DNA of 64,000 nucleotides from Hyphomonas sediminis (GCF_019679475.1 NZ_JAIEZP010000001.1:3348001-3412000), one strand, 5' to 3'. Counted from the stretch's first letter, positions 8,901-17,449 are shown. Notes: generated by a model from the sequence alone, not told the origin. Numbers and translations are program-made.

Positions 8901-9271
8901 TGCACCTGACAGCCTCACCGGACGTGGCTCCGGCGCCTGAAATCACCTTTGATGACTTCCTGAAGGTAGACATCCGTGTGGGGACGGTCCTTGAGGCCGC
9001 CCCGCTCGAAGGCGCGCGCAAGCCTGCCCTCCGCCTGGTCATCGATTTTGGCCCCGGCGTCGGCACGAAGAAAAGCTCCGCCCAGATCACGGCACATTAC
9101 CGCCCTGACGGCCTCATCGGCCGTCAGGTGGCCGCCGTCGTGAATTTCCCGCCCCGCCAGATCGGCAAGTTCATGTCCGAGGTGCTCACCCTTGGCTTTG
9201 CCGACACTGACGGCGCCATCGTCCTCTTCTCTCCCGACAAGCCCGTTCCGAATGGAGCAAGGCTCGCATGA
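8900..9271 (+). CDS. csaA: CsaA-type tRNA-binding domain chaperone
   Basis: A 123-residue single-domain protein with the OB-fold tRNA-binding domain also found in methionyl-tRNA synthetase C-termini. Characteristic segments are DFLKVDIRVGTVLEA, KSSAQIT and the terminal LFSPDKPVPNGARL. Homologues named CsaA are proposed export-related chaperones. It overlaps the SDR stop by one base and the thioesterase start by four (ATGA). The reading frame is open far upstream, but that part is antisense-like shadow of the SDR gene. Confidence 0.92.
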   Translation: MHLTASPDVAPAPEITFDDFLKVDIRVGTVLEAAPLEGARKPALRLVIDFGPGVGTKKSSAQITAHYRPDGLIGRQVAAVVNFPPRQIGKFMSEVLTLGFADTDGAIVLFSPDKPVPNGARLA

Positions 9272-9741
9272 CCCAACGCACCGAAATGTCCGCCCAGCAA
9301 CAGGGCTTCTTCCAGCGCCTGCGGTCTGGCGAATGGGAACTTCCCCCCGGCATCGCCAATCTCGGCATCCGCCCGCAGGACTGGCTGAAGGAAGTCTCCT
9401 ACGGCCATGTCTATTATGAGTGGCCCAATGACGGCAGCCGCGACATTGGCCCGGACCGCGTGTTCGGCGGCTGGGTGGCCGGGCTTTCCGATCACATCGT
9501 TTCGATGACGATGGCCAGCGCGCTGGAGGAGGGCGAGTGGTTCACCACCACGGAGCTGCAGACCCGCATCTTCCGCCCGGTGCCCAACGGCCTCATCCGA
9601 ATCGAGGGCCGCCTCATCTCGCGCGGCAAGACCTCCGGCTTCGTCGAGGCCGACTGGCGCGACGAAAAAGGCCGCCACCTCGTCCGCGTCTCCGCCGCCA
9701 AGGCCATCCGCACGATGGAAGAGCTGAACCTGAAGCGCTGA
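9268..9741 (+). CDS. PaaI-family hot-dog thioesterase-like protein
   Basis: A 157-residue protein resembling the PaaI/YbgC hot-dog thioesterases, which hydrolyse acyl-CoA thioesters. The core contains GGWVAGLSDHIVSMTMASAL, matching the family's G-G-x-x-A-x-x-D region, and a second strand block TTTELQTRIFRPVPNG. It starts inside the csaA stop (ATGA), so expression is coupled. The substrate is not readable from sequence. Confidence 0.8.
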   Translation: MTQRTEMSAQQQGFFQRLRSGEWELPPGIANLGIRPQDWLKEVSYGHVYYEWPNDGSRDIGPDRVFGGWVAGLSDHIVSMTMASALEEGEWFTTTELQTRIFRPVPNGLIRIEGRLISRGKTSGFVEADWRDEKGRHLVRVSAAKAIRTMEELNLKR

Positions 9742-9761
9742 CCGCGCCCTACACACCAACG

Positions 9762-9786
9762 CTCATCCTGAGCGAAGTCGAAGGAT
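9762..9786 (+). repeat. Interspersed repeat, copy 1
   Basis: A 25-base copy of CTCATCCTGAGCGAAGTCGA followed by AGGAT. Identical copies occur at 15008-15032 and 15442-15466, and related longer hairpin forms at 9829-9862 and 14948-14983. It lies in the spacer after the thioesterase gene. Confidence 0.85.
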
Positions 9787-9828
9787 GCGCCACACAGCGC
9801 AGCGCCCGCCCTGGCTCGCGCTTAGACT

Positions 9829-9862
9829 CTCATCCTGAGCCAGCCGAAGGGCGCTCAGGATG
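9829..9862. repeat. Palindromic form of the interspersed repeat
   Basis: Arms CATCCTGAGC and GCTCAGGATG surround a 12-base loop (9841-9852). It is the inverted-repeat version of the same family as copy 1 and could fold as a transcript hairpin behind the thioesterase operon. Confidence 0.8.
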
Positions 9863-9952
9863 GGCCGTTCGATAGGCCAGCACTCAGCATCAATCTGAAA
9901 CTCTGGCCAAGTTCAGCGCGTTCTGGCAGCTTGCGCCCAAAGGAGACCTTTG

Positions 9953-10477
9953 ATGCTTAAGCCTCTCGCCGCACTTGCCGCGCTTGCCGCAATATCGGCT
10001 CAGGTTGCTTTCGCATGCTCATGTCCGCCCTGCGAGCATTATGACGTCATGAACGACGAAAAGAGCGCAATTTTTGTCGGAGAACTCGTCTCCACGCAAC
10101 GCCAGACCGTTCTCCGCAATGAAGTATCTTTTTTTGAATCGCCCATCTCCGAGGTGTTAGTCTCAGTTTTCAAAGTTACGCGCCCAATCAAAGGAGACCT
10201 GCCCCAATACGTTCACACCATCGTCGAAGCTGACCATGGAAATTGCCCGGCAATGGTTTCATATAACGGGTTGAATGCGATCATCGGAACGGAACTGTAC
10301 CAGACTGGCAACTGGGGAACTGCATGGTACTATGTGAGTGAATGCCCTCAAAAATGCTGGTATGAAGAACAATTCAGATCGCTAGTGACGGAGCAAACAG
10401 TCCAAACCGAATATGTTGACAAGGTTTTGGCGGCAAATCAGAGAACGTATGAAGAACGGCAAGCTGCAAAAAAGTAG
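9953..10477 (+). CDS. Secreted NTR/TIMP-like protein, copy A
   Basis: A 174-residue secreted protein. A signal peptide (MLKPLAALAALAAISAQVAFA) ends just before CSCPPC, so the mature chain starts with Cys-Ser-Cys. That start, a FVGELVS strand, a V-x-K-V-T-R-x-I-K-G-D block and later paired cysteines resemble the bacterial netrin/TIMP-like (NTR) family. It is paralogous to the next gene, sharing the signal peptide and the CSCxPC, FVGEL and KGDLP segments. Its DNA is clearly more AT-rich: 28 of 60 bases are G+C at 10081-10140 against 37 of 60 at 10681-10740 in the paralogue. The ATG at 9953 follows AAAGGAGA. Partner protein unknown. Confidence 0.78.
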   Translation: MLKPLAALAALAAISAQVAFACSCPPCEHYDVMNDEKSAIFVGELVSTQRQTVLRNEVSFFESPISEVLVSVFKVTRPIKGDLPQYVHTIVEADHGNCPAMVSYNGLNAIIGTELYQTGNWGTAWYYVSECPQKCWYEEQFRSLVTEQTVQTEYVDKVLAANQRTYEERQAAKK

Positions 10478-10498
10478 TTCGCTTGAAGGAATACAAAC

Positions 10499-10984
10499 AT
10501 GAAACAAGTCATGCTGAAGCCCCTCGCCGCCCTCGCCACGCTCGCTGCCGTCTCGGCGCCGGCTGCGCTTGCCTGCAGCTGCCTGCCCTGTGACCGCCAG
10601 CCCTCACTGCTCGAAAGCGAATACACCGCCGGCGCGTTCGTCGGCGAGCTGCTCTCGGTCCGCAAGCTGACCCCGGCCGACCTGCCCGCCGGCGCCGAAT
10701 TCGGCATCCCGCAGCAATATGAGCTGATCCACCTCTTCAAGGTGACCCGCAGCCTCAAAGGCGACTTGCCGAAATATGTGATGGTCCGCTCCGCGTCGAA
10801 CTCGGCCGCCTGCGGCGTCACCTTCAGCTTCGAACAGCTCAACGCCGTCGCCGTCTCGAAGGACGACACCGGCAAGTTCCACGCCGGTTCCTGCTCGCAG
10901 ATGTGCTGGGGCGCAGAGCCCAATCGCAGCCTCATCACCGAAGACACGATGCAGACCTGGCGCGATCCCTTCGCGGAGGAATGA
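10499..10984 (+). CDS. Secreted NTR/TIMP-like protein, copy B
   Basis: A 161-residue paralogue of the upstream gene with the same organisation: signal peptide ending ALA, mature N-terminus CSCLPC, then FVGELLSV, LFKVTRSLKGDLP and CGVTFSFEQLNAV. The cysteines at the mature N-terminus and in AACG, GSC and MCW fit the disulfide pattern of NTR-type domains. It starts 21 bases after copy A and probably shares its transcript. Unlike copy A it has the high GC of the rest of the window. The role is unknown; TIMP-like similarity suggests binding of an extracellular enzyme but does not prove it. Confidence 0.8.
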   Translation: MKQVMLKPLAALATLAAVSAPAALACSCLPCDRQPSLLESEYTAGAFVGELLSVRKLTPADLPAGAEFGIPQQYELIHLFKVTRSLKGDLPKYVMVRSASNSAACGVTFSFEQLNAVAVSKDDTGKFHAGSCSQMCWGAEPNRSLITEDTMQTWRDPFAEE

Positions 10985-11872
10985 TCAGCCCGCCGCGGCC
11001 TTGTTGAGGCGGACTTCCAGTTCGTCCAGCAGGTCGCGGACACGCTTGGCGTTCTCGCCCAGATCCGTCAGCCCTTCGCGGCTCGTCGCGCGGATGTCGA
11101 TGCGCACGCCGGCCTCATCGGGGCGTACACGGATCATGATGTCATCCTTGAAGCCGAACCAGAAGCTCGTCGCGGTCGCTTCGATGCGGCCCTCCTCGGG
11201 CTCTTCCAGCACAATCGTCCAGCCCTTATCCTGCACAGCGGCCAGCGCGGCGGCATAGCCTGTCGCCATGTCGCCCGGCGCGACCAGCGGGGCCAGCCGC
11301 GGATAGGGCGTTGCCTTGGGCGATTTCTGCTCGCCGGGCACGAACTCGGCCTCTTCCTGCACTTCGGCCACGCGGCGCCCGGCCAGTCCCGGCCAGCGCG
11401 CTTCAGCGTCTGCCGCCACACGCGGATCGTCGAGGATCGGGTTTTCCGCGCCCACGGCCTCGCGCTGTGTCACCAGCGCGTCGCTCGGCGCAATCGGGTC
11501 GCCCCAGTCGGTCTGCACATCATGCAGCGGCGGCAGGCGTTCGGTTTGGCCCTCATGCGCCATCAGCCGCCCCATCGCGAGGCCTGAAACCAGCAGCGCG
11601 CCCATCGCCATCATGAAGGCCCGCTTGCGCGGCGCCTGGATCAGGGCCACGACCATCGCCAGCGCCGAAACGCCCACGGCAAACATCAGCAGCCGCCCGC
11701 CCGCCTCCAGCGTCAGCGTCTCCAGCCCGAAGCGCCAGCCCCAGAAACCCAGCCGCGTGCCGAGCGCAGCGACGCCAAACCAGACGAGCGACAGCAGCGC
11801 CAATGCCAGCGCCGCCCCGGCGAGTTTCCCCCGCCAGCCGGCCGATTCATTTCCTGTCATCTGCGTGCTCAT
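10985..11872 (-). CDS. DUF1499-domain membrane protein
   Basis: About 295 residues. The N-terminal third has three hydrophobic helices (LAGAALALALLSLVWFGVAA and two more before residue 110), then comes a periplasmic or cytoplasmic DUF1499 domain. That domain shows the family pattern YAAALAAVQDKGW, IEATATSFWFGFKDD and VRIDIRATSREGLTDLGEN. The ATG at 11872 has GAGGG upstream; one at 11884 is also possible, and the frame stays open to 12103 but with shadow-like sequence. The stop abuts the convergent NTR-like gene. Function of DUF1499 is not established. Confidence 0.85.
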   Translation of the reverse strand: MSTQMTGNESAGWRGKLAGAALALALLSLVWFGVAALGTRLGFWGWRFGLETLTLEAGGRLLMFAVGVSALAMVVALIQAPRKRAFMMAMGALLVSGLAMGRLMAHEGQTERLPPLHDVQTDWGDPIAPSDALVTQREAVGAENPILDDPRVAADAEARWPGLAGRRVAEVQEEAEFVPGEQKSPKATPYPRLAPLVAPGDMATGYAAALAAVQDKGWTIVLEEPEEGRIEATATSFWFGFKDDIMIRVRPDEAGVRIDIRATSREGLTDLGENAKRVRDLLDELEVRLNKAAAG

Positions 11873-11999
11873 CGGCGCCCTCATGCTTTCGCGCCGGACC
11901 CTATCCATTTTGCGCCGCCCCGCAATGAGGCGAGCTGTCAGGGTGAAGCCGCGGCCCCGGAAAGGCGGCGAAGCCTGTCCGGGGCCGGGCAAACAATTC

Positions 12000-13625
12000 T
12001 CAAGCCGTCGGCAGCTTGTAGTCCTTGAACAGCTCGCGCAGCGCCAGCTTGTTGATCTTGCCGGTTGCGCCCAGCGGGATGGCATCCACGAACTGCACGT
12101 CATCGGGCGTCCACCACTTGGCGATCTTGCCTTCGAGGCTTTTCAGGATTTCTTCCTTGGTCGGATTTTCCCCGGCGGCGGCCTGAACGATCAGCAGCGG
12201 ACGCTCGTCCCATTTGGGATGGTAGATGCCGATTGCCGCCGCATTCGCCACCTTGGGATGGCCCACGGCGATGTTCTCGATGTCGATGGAGGAAATCCAT
12301 TCCCCGCCCGACTTGATCACATCCTTCGCGCGGTCGGTGATGGTCATCGTGCCGATCTCGTCGATGGTGGCCACGTCCCCGGTGTCAAACCAGCCCTCCG
12401 CATCCAGAACATGCCCGCCGGCGCCCTTGAAATAGCCCGCCGCAATCGCCGCCCCGCGCACCAGCAGGCGTCCGGACGTATGCCCGTCGCGCGGCAGTTC
12501 CACGCCGTCATCGTCCACAAGGCGCAGCTCCACGCCGAAGGGCGGGCGGCCCTGCTTCAGCTTCTGTTTCATGCGCTCATCCACTGGCGCGCCCTCAAGA
12601 TGCGGCGGCAGCGCGCCGAGCGTGCCCAGCGGTGAGGTTTCGGTCATGCCCCAGGCATGGACCACATCCACCTCATAATCTTCCTCGAAGGCCCGCAGGA
12701 TCTTCTCCGGAATGGCCGATCCGCCGATGATCACGCGTTTCAGATAGGGCAGTTTCAGGTCGTTCTGTTGCAGGTGTGTCAGCAGCATCAGCCACACGGT
12801 CGGCACAGCCGCCGTGATCGACACTTTCTCCGTGTCCAGAAGTTCATAGATCGACGCGCCATCCATCTGCGCGCCCGGCATCACCATATTGGCGCCGGTC
12901 GCGGGGCAGGACATGGCCAGCCCCCAGGCATTGGCGTGGAACATCGGCACCACCGGCATTACCGAGTCTGCCGCGCCCATGCCCATCGCGTCCTTGCCCA
13001 TGGTCACCAGCGTGTGCAGCACGTTGGAGCGGTGGGAATAGAGCACGCCTTTCGGATTGCCCGTCGTGCCAGAGGTGTAGCAGAGGCCGCAGGCGGTATC
13101 TTCCGGGAAGTCGCCCCAGCGCACGTTTCGGCTGCGCCCGTCGATCCAGATGTCGAAGGCAATCGCGCCGAGCGTATTCTCCGGCATCGTGTCGGCCCCG
13201 GCATAGATCACGAAGGTCTTCACTGTTTCCAGCTTGTCCTTGATGGCTTCCACGATCGGCAGGAAGGTCTTGTCGAAGATCAACACCTTGTCTTCGGCAT
13301 GGTTGGCGATCCAGGCGATCTGGTCGGGGTGCAGGCGCGGGTTGATCGTGTGCAGCACGGCGCCGATGCCCATCGCGCCATACCAGCTGGCCATGTGCCG
13401 CTCGGAGTTCCAGCCCAGCGTCGCCACGCGGTCGCCCAGGCCAATGCCCTCATCCTTCAGCGCAGTGGAGACCTGCTTGGACATGTCGTAAAGCTGCGAA
13501 TAGGTGACGCGCGCGATGTTTCCTTCCACGCGGCGCGTGATGATCTCGCGATTGCCATGCTGCAGGCGCGCATGCTCAAGGATCTTGTCCACCGTCAGCG
13601 GCCAATCCTGCATAATGCCTTTCAT
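12000..13625 (-). CDS. Fatty-acyl-CoA ligase (AMP-binding enzyme)
   Basis: A 541-residue adenylate-forming enzyme that activates a carboxylic acid, probably a medium- or long-chain fatty acid, to its CoA ester. The AMP-binding signature [12 protein letters not shown] is near residue 180, the ATP motif GMTETSP near 320, and [12 protein letters not shown] near 410. A conserved catalytic Lys lies near the C-terminus in GATGKINK. Size and motifs resemble the AlkK-type medium-chain ligases. It may feed the MaoC hydratase, acyl-CoA dehydrogenases and thiolase found elsewhere in this window. Confidence 0.93.
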   Translation of the reverse strand: MKGIMQDWPLTVDKILEHARLQHGNREIITRRVEGNIARVTYSQLYDMSKQVSTALKDEGIGLGDRVATLGWNSERHMASWYGAMGIGAVLHTINPRLHPDQIAWIANHAEDKVLIFDKTFLPIVEAIKDKLETVKTFVIYAGADTMPENTLGAIAFDIWIDGRSRNVRWGDFPEDTACGLCYTSGTTGNPKGVLYSHRSNVLHTLVTMGKDAMGMGAADSVMPVVPMFHANAWGLAMSCPATGANMVMPGAQMDGASIYELLDTEKVSITAAVPTVWLMLLTHLQQNDLKLPYLKRVIIGGSAIPEKILRAFEEDYEVDVVHAWGMTETSPLGTLGALPPHLEGAPVDERMKQKLKQGRPPFGVELRLVDDDGVELPRDGHTSGRLLVRGAAIAAGYFKGAGGHVLDAEGWFDTGDVATIDEIGTMTITDRAKDVIKSGGEWISSIDIENIAVGHPKVANAAAIGIYHPKWDERPLLIVQAAAGENPTKEEILKSLEGKIAKWWTPDDVQFVDAIPLGATGKINKLALRELFKDYKLPTA

Positions 13626-13745
13626 CTAATTCTTCCTCCGGAATAGGTTTTGTCTTCGCTGTCTCTGCGCAGGGTCGTGTCTTGTGATTTTTCAATGCCC
13701 TGTCTATTCGGGCGGGAGCGCTTACGCAAGGAAAGGACAAATTCC

Positions 13746-14729
13746 ATGTCGAGACTTCTGCTGGCTGGGGTTTCCGCCCTCCTCCTTGCGGCCTGTAGCC
13801 AGGCTCCCGCCGCCGATCCCCTTGCCGAAGCTGACACAACGCCTGTGGAAATCGCCGATCCGGGCAGCCCGCCGCTGCCGATTTCGAGCGCGCTGACCTC
13901 GCCCCTGCCGGAATTCTTCAACTGCCTGCGCGAACATAACGGTGTGCTGGTCGCGGCCCATCGCGGCGGCCCGGCCATCGGCTATCCGGAAAACGCTATC
14001 GAGACGATGCAATATGGCTTCGACCGCGGCATCCGCGTCTTCGAGATCGACGTGGCCGAAAGCCGGGACGGGGTTCTCTTCCTGCATCATGACGACCGTT
14101 TTGGCCGCACGGTCGATGCCACCGGCTACAATTCCGACACCGACTGGGCCACCATCGCCACCTACCGCCTGAAGGACATCGATGGAGACCTGACGAGCTT
14201 CCATCCGCCCAAGCTCACCGACGCGCTGGTCTGGGCGCGCAAGACCGGCGCGATTGTCGAGCTGGACCGGAAGAAGACCACCTCCTTCGCCAATATCTGG
14301 GCCGCTGTCGTCGCCGCCGGCGCCGAAGGCAATGTCCTGATGATTTCCTACTCCGATGAGGAAGCCGCCGAGATCGCCAAGGTCGCCCCCGGCGCCATGA
14401 TGACCGCCTCGGCCTTCGGCGGGCGCGACATCGCGCGCCTCGAAGGCCTCGGCGTGGACCGCAGCCGCGTCGTCGCCTGGACCGGCACGCGCGAGCCCGA
14501 TCCCCCGGCCTATGCCCGCCTGCTGGCCGAAAGCGTCGAGCCCGCCTTTGGCACCCTCGGCCGCGCCGGCGAACGCCTCGACGACCAGTACTGGGCCGAT
14601 GGCGATGGCAGCGAGTACCAGCGCCTCGTCGATGACGGCGTCGTCCTCATCGCCACCGACGAACCCTACAAGGTCGCCGAATGGCTCACCTCCGACGACG
14701 AAGGCTGGGCCACCTGCGCCGCGCCATAA
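13746..14729 (+). CDS. Glycerophosphodiester phosphodiesterase lipoprotein
   Basis: A 327-residue predicted lipoprotein (lipobox LAAC near residue 17) with a GDPD domain that splits glycerophosphodiesters into glycerol-3-phosphate and an alcohol. Catalytic features are VAAHRGG followed by YPENAIET, then FEIDVAESRDGVLFLHHD, containing the metal-binding Glu/Asp and the second His. The ATG at 13746 starts the signal peptide; frames opening further upstream lack one. Likely periplasmic, facing the outer membrane, for phosphate or glycerol scavenging. Divergent from the acyl-CoA ligase. Confidence 0.92.
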   Translation: MSRLLLAGVSALLLAACSQAPAADPLAEADTTPVEIADPGSPPLPISSALTSPLPEFFNCLREHNGVLVAAHRGGPAIGYPENAIETMQYGFDRGIRVFEIDVAESRDGVLFLHHDDRFGRTVDATGYNSDTDWATIATYRLKDIDGDLTSFHPPKLTDALVWARKTGAIVELDRKKTTSFANIWAAVVAAGAEGNVLMISYSDEEAAEIAKVAPGAMMTASAFGGRDIARLEGLGVDRSRVVAWTGTREPDPPAYARLLAESVEPAFGTLGRAGERLDDQYWADGDGSEYQRLVDDGVVLIATDEPYKVAEWLTSDDEGWATCAAP

Positions 14730-14833
14730 GGCCGGCAGGCCCCGAACTGTCCCAAACTGTCCCTGAAATGCCTCAAAAATACACAGTCTGACACGGTTTG
14801 TACCCACAACGACGCCCCCAGACACAACGCGCC

Positions 14834-14854
14834 CCCTCTCCCTCCGGGAGAGGG
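14834..14854. repeat. Short palindrome CCCTCTCCC-TCC-GGGAGAGGG
   Basis: Nine-base arms with a three-base centre. Followed by GCCGGGGTGAGGG, it resembles a widespread intergenic palindromic element of GC-rich proteobacteria. It may end the glycerophosphodiesterase transcript, although there is no T-tract. Confidence 0.7.
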
Positions 14855-14890
14855 CCGGGGTGAGGGCCTCCCGCCCTCTCAGCTTCGTCA

Positions 14891-14920
14891 TCCCGGTTTC
14901 GCTGCAAGCGAAGACCGGGA
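14891..14920. repeat. Imperfect inverted repeat with CCGGGA arms
   Basis: TCCCGGTTTCGCT and GCGAAGACCGGGA are imperfect complements flanking a short GCAA centre, with one base missing from the left arm. It belongs to a second repeat type in this spacer. Confidence 0.65.
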
Positions 14921-14947
14921 GCCAGCAAAGCCCGCCCATCCGTCGAC

Positions 14948-14983
14948 CTCATCCTGAGCCCGGCGAAGGACGCTCAGGATGAG
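14948..14983. repeat. Perfect palindromic member of the CTCATCCTGAGC family
   Basis: Arms CTCATCCTGAGC and GCTCAGGATGAG are perfectly complementary over 12 bases with a 12-base loop. The loop sequence CCGGCGAAGGAC parallels that of the copy at 9829-9862. Confidence 0.85.
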
Positions 14984-15007
14984 CTCCGAAATGTTGCGCT
15001 AGAGAAG

Positions 15008-15032
15008 CTCATCCTGAGCGAAGTCGAAGGAT
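15008..15032 (+). repeat. Interspersed repeat, copy 2
   Basis: The 25 bases are identical to those at 9762-9786. The copy lies 25 bases after the palindromic form, so the pair order (one simple, one palindromic) recurs in both spacers but in opposite order. Confidence 0.85.
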
Positions 15033-15128
15033 AGAGCGGGCACGCCTATCCAACACCCATCGCCCACAAACACACCACAACCCGCAATCGTATCCACCCC
15101 CTCCGCCGGCTGACTTATACTGCCAGGC

Positions 15129-15494
15129 ATGACACCCCAGATCGCCCGCCTCTACGCCCACGTATTGCCAGTCTTCTGGCCATACCTCTGGCTGCAACTG
15201 CGCGCGATCTTCAAGCGGCAGGATGTGGAGCTTCGCACGCTTCTCATCGCCGTCACCAAATGGGGCCGCATCCACATCGTCAGCATCGGCGACCACTGGC
15301 GCGCCTACAAGAAACCTACGCTCGTCAAAGCCCATTGGAGCGATCCCGTCTGGGAATCCGATCTCCCGACGAACCTCGCCCAAGCGCCGTTGGCGTTTTC
15401 CTGCAGTTTTTGGGAAGCCTCAAACACCCCATCCCCCGAAGCTCATCCTGAGCGAAGTCGAAGGATCAGCGGGCACGTCCCCGACACATCCTGA
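15129..15494 (+). CDS. Small hypothetical protein with repeat-derived C-terminus
   Basis: A 121-residue open frame that I do not recognise. The first 80 residues look like real protein, with a hydrophobic segment (LYAHVLPVFWPYLWLQL) then basic and Trp-containing sequence. The last 30 residues are encoded partly by the interspersed repeat at 15442-15466 (read as AHPERSRRI), which suggests that the repeat was inserted at or near the original stop. No strong ribosome-binding site is visible. It could be a genuine membrane-associated small protein or a chance frame. Confidence 0.5.
   Translation: MTPQIARLYAHVLPVFWPYLWLQLRAIFKRQDVELRTLLIAVTKWGRIHIVSIGDHWRAYKKPTLVKAHWSDPVWESDLPTNLAQAPLAFSCSFWEASNTPSPEAHPERSRRISGHVPDTS
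15442..15466 (+). repeat. Interspersed repeat, copy 3, inside a reading frame
   Basis: Third identical 25-base copy, here within the 3' end of the small open frame 15129-15494, where it adds a basic peptide. Confidence 0.85.
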
Positions 15495-15566
15495 AACGCC
15501 GCCAAACCGAAGCAAATACCCCGCCGGCCACGCCCCAAAGCGTGCGTTCCGGACGCCCTCGCTGGC

Positions 15567-15950
15567 CTACGCCTTCGCGCGTTTCGCCACGAACCAGGCC
15601 AGCACCAGAACCAGCGGCGAGAACAGTTCTATGAACATGCCCGAATGCTGGAAATCGGCGCCCGGTCCCACCGCCATCTGCGAGAGGATACGGCCAACGC
15701 CCCCGACAAACAGCGCCACGCAGATCAGTGCCAGCGTCCAGAAATGTTTCTCGATGGTGGGAATGATGCGCCAGAGGATCAGCGTGACAACCACATACAT
15801 GCCCGAAAAATAACGGAACTGGTTGTCGACCGCAGCGGCCACATGCCCCTCCGGGTCGAGCCCGCCCGCCCCGTTCGCCAGGCCCATCACGGCAAAGGCC
15901 AGCGGGATCAGCGAGAAAAGGCCGAGGATGATCTGCAAGGCGAGCTTCAT
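15567..15950 (-). CDS. DUF4345-like four-helix membrane protein
   Basis: A 127-residue integral membrane protein with four hydrophobic helices (about 3-22, 48-65, 72-90 and 103-120). Its length, helix pattern and the NQFRYFSGMYVVV segment resemble the DUF4345 family. The ATG at 15950 begins the first helix; the frame extends to 16103 but without membrane or signal character. Function is unknown. Confidence 0.78.
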   Translation of the reverse strand: MKLALQIILGLFSLIPLAFAVMGLANGAGGLDPEGHVAAAVDNQFRYFSGMYVVVTLILWRIIPTIEKHFWTLALICVALFVGGVGRILSQMAVGPGADFQHSGMFIELFSPLVLVLAWFVAKRAKA

Positions 15951-16026
15951 GGTGTTTCCCCCTGGGGTTTGTGTTTTGTCACTTATCGTGACACCTTTTC
16001 GGGGATTCCGGCGCGCTTGGCAATTC

Positions 16027-16055
16027 TTGACGTTTCGCGCCGTCCGGCGTATCTG
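16027..16055 (+). promoter_or_regulatory. Candidate sigma-70-type promoter
   Basis: TTGACG (16027-16032) and TATCTG (16050-16055) are separated by 17 bases and point toward the gene at 16225. This is a consensus match by eye only. Confidence 0.35.
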
Positions 16056-16224
16056 CCCGCCCAAGGTTCGGGACACCCGCCGCTCGCAAGGCTTTGGCCT
16101 CAAGGTGAAGATCCCCGGCGCCCTGGCGCACGATCAAGACAGCAGATGAGACCTCCTCTTCCTGCCGGTCCTGCAGCAATGCGAGCCCTGCTTTACTGAG
16201 ACTGGCGGCAGAAGGACTCTCTCG

Positions 16225-16674
16225 ATGTCTTCCCAAATTACCAATCGCGAGCAGGCCAAGGCCCGCGCCCGCGAACTGCGCGCCGAGCTTGCCGCGTCTG
16301 GTGCGCCTGTTTCCCACTCTCAGGCGCTCGAACTTGTCGCCCGCGAACTCGGCTACCGGGACTGGAACACCGCATCCGCCCGCCTGTCGAACGAACCCGA
16401 AGTACCCCTTCAGGTCGGCGACCAGGTGGCGGGCCGGTATCTCAAACAGCCGTTTGCCGGCCGCGTCCTTGCGGTGAGGGAAATCTATGACGGCGCGGCC
16501 TTTGAAGTGACGATCCACTTCGACGAACCTGTCGATGTGGTCGAGTTCGACAGCTTTTCGAACCTGCGCACGCGCGTCACCATCACCGTCTCACCCGGCG
16601 GCGTTTCGCAGGCGCGCACCAGTGACGGGGTGCCTCACATGATCGTGGAGCAGACCTCCGCCGCGCTCATCTGA
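16225..16674 (+). CDS. Glyoxalase-superfamily-related small protein
   Basis: A 149-residue protein. Residues 7-60 (EQAKARARELRAELAAS, then SHSQALELVARELGYRDWNT) match the helical domain often annotated as glyoxalase-related, common in alphaproteobacteria. The second half is beta-rich (VGDQVAGRYLKQPFAGRVLAV, then VTIHFDEPVDVVEFD). No metal-binding glyoxalase residues are obvious. The start is the only ATG near the family N-terminus. Function unknown. Confidence 0.72.
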   Translation: MSSQITNREQAKARARELRAELAASGAPVSHSQALELVARELGYRDWNTASARLSNEPEVPLQVGDQVAGRYLKQPFAGRVLAVREIYDGAAFEVTIHFDEPVDVVEFDSFSNLRTRVTITVSPGGVSQARTSDGVPHMIVEQTSAALI

Positions 16675-16705
16675 GCTTGTGTTCGCTTTAAGGCGGGCGG
16701 CGGCG

Positions 16706-17365
16706 TTACGGGTAAAGCCGCACCGTCGCCCAGCCACCGGCATCCTTGCGGTAGAAGCGCAAGCGGTCATGCATCCGGAAGGCCTGGTCCTGCCAGAACT
16801 CGATCTCCGTCGGCACGAGGCGGAAGCCGCCCCAGTGAACCGGCCGGGGAATGTCCTTGTCGTCGCCATAGATCGAGGAGATCTCGGCCACCCGCTGCTC
16901 GAACACCGCCCGGTCCGCCAACGGGCGGGACTGATCAGACGCAATCGCGCTGATCCGGCTCTGGGCCGCGCGGCTGGCAAAATAGGTGTCGGCTTCTTCC
17001 GCGCTCACAAGGCTGACCGGTCCGCGGACCCGCACCTGGCGGCGCTGGCTCTTCCAGTGGAAACAGAGCGCCGCTACCGGATTTGCCGCCAGCTGGACGC
17101 CTTTGGTGCTCTCTAGGTTGGTGAAGAAGGTGAACCCATCCTGATCCACGCCCTTCAGCAGCACGATGCGCACATCCGGGCGTCCTTCGCCGTCCACGGT
17201 CGCCAGCGACATGGCATTGGAGTCGTTGGGCTCGCTCGCGCGGGCCTGCGCCATCCAGTCCTGGAACAGGCCGATCGGGTCGCCCGTCTCCGGCACCAGC
17301 GGACGATCGCCTTCGACCGCATAGTCAGCAGCGCTCGGGCTCGGCGGAATTACGGAAGAACTCAT
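16706..17365 (-). CDS. pdxH: Pyridoxamine 5'-phosphate oxidase
   Basis: An FMN enzyme that oxidises pyridoxamine or pyridoxine phosphate to pyridoxal 5'-phosphate, about 219 residues. Visible motifs are NAMSLATVDGEGRPDVRIVLLKG, FFTNLESTKGVQL, the SRAAQSRISAIASDQS segment and the family-typical C-terminus RLRFYRKDAGGW-x-x-x-RLYP. I prefer the ATG at 17365; a GTG at 17377 is an alternative. It is divergent from aroC with an 84-base gap. PLP made here would serve the aminotransferase and tryptophanase in this window. Confidence 0.95.
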   Translation of the reverse strand: MSSSVIPPSPSAADYAVEGDRPLVPETGDPIGLFQDWMAQARASEPNDSNAMSLATVDGEGRPDVRIVLLKGVDQDGFTFFTNLESTKGVQLAANPVAALCFHWKSQRRQVRVRGPVSLVSAEEADTYFASRAAQSRISAIASDQSRPLADRAVFEQRVAEISSIYGDDKDIPRPVHWGGFRLVPTEIEFWQDQAFRMHDRLRFYRKDAGGWATVRLYP

Positions 17366-17449
17366 GGGCACGCCCACCTTTTCGCGGTTTGTAAGCCTTC
17401 ATTTTTCATATAGGACGAGGCCCGCAACCGCGAGAGGATAGCCTGTCAC

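Larger units (their letters stand above)
14730..15128. other. Repeat-rich intergenic region
   Basis: About 400 bases without a credible gene. It contains at least four different palindromic or repeated elements, listed separately: a CCCTCTCCC/GGGAGAGGG palindrome, a TCCCGG...CCGGGA hairpin, and two members of the CTCATCCTGAGC family. Confidence 0.7.
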
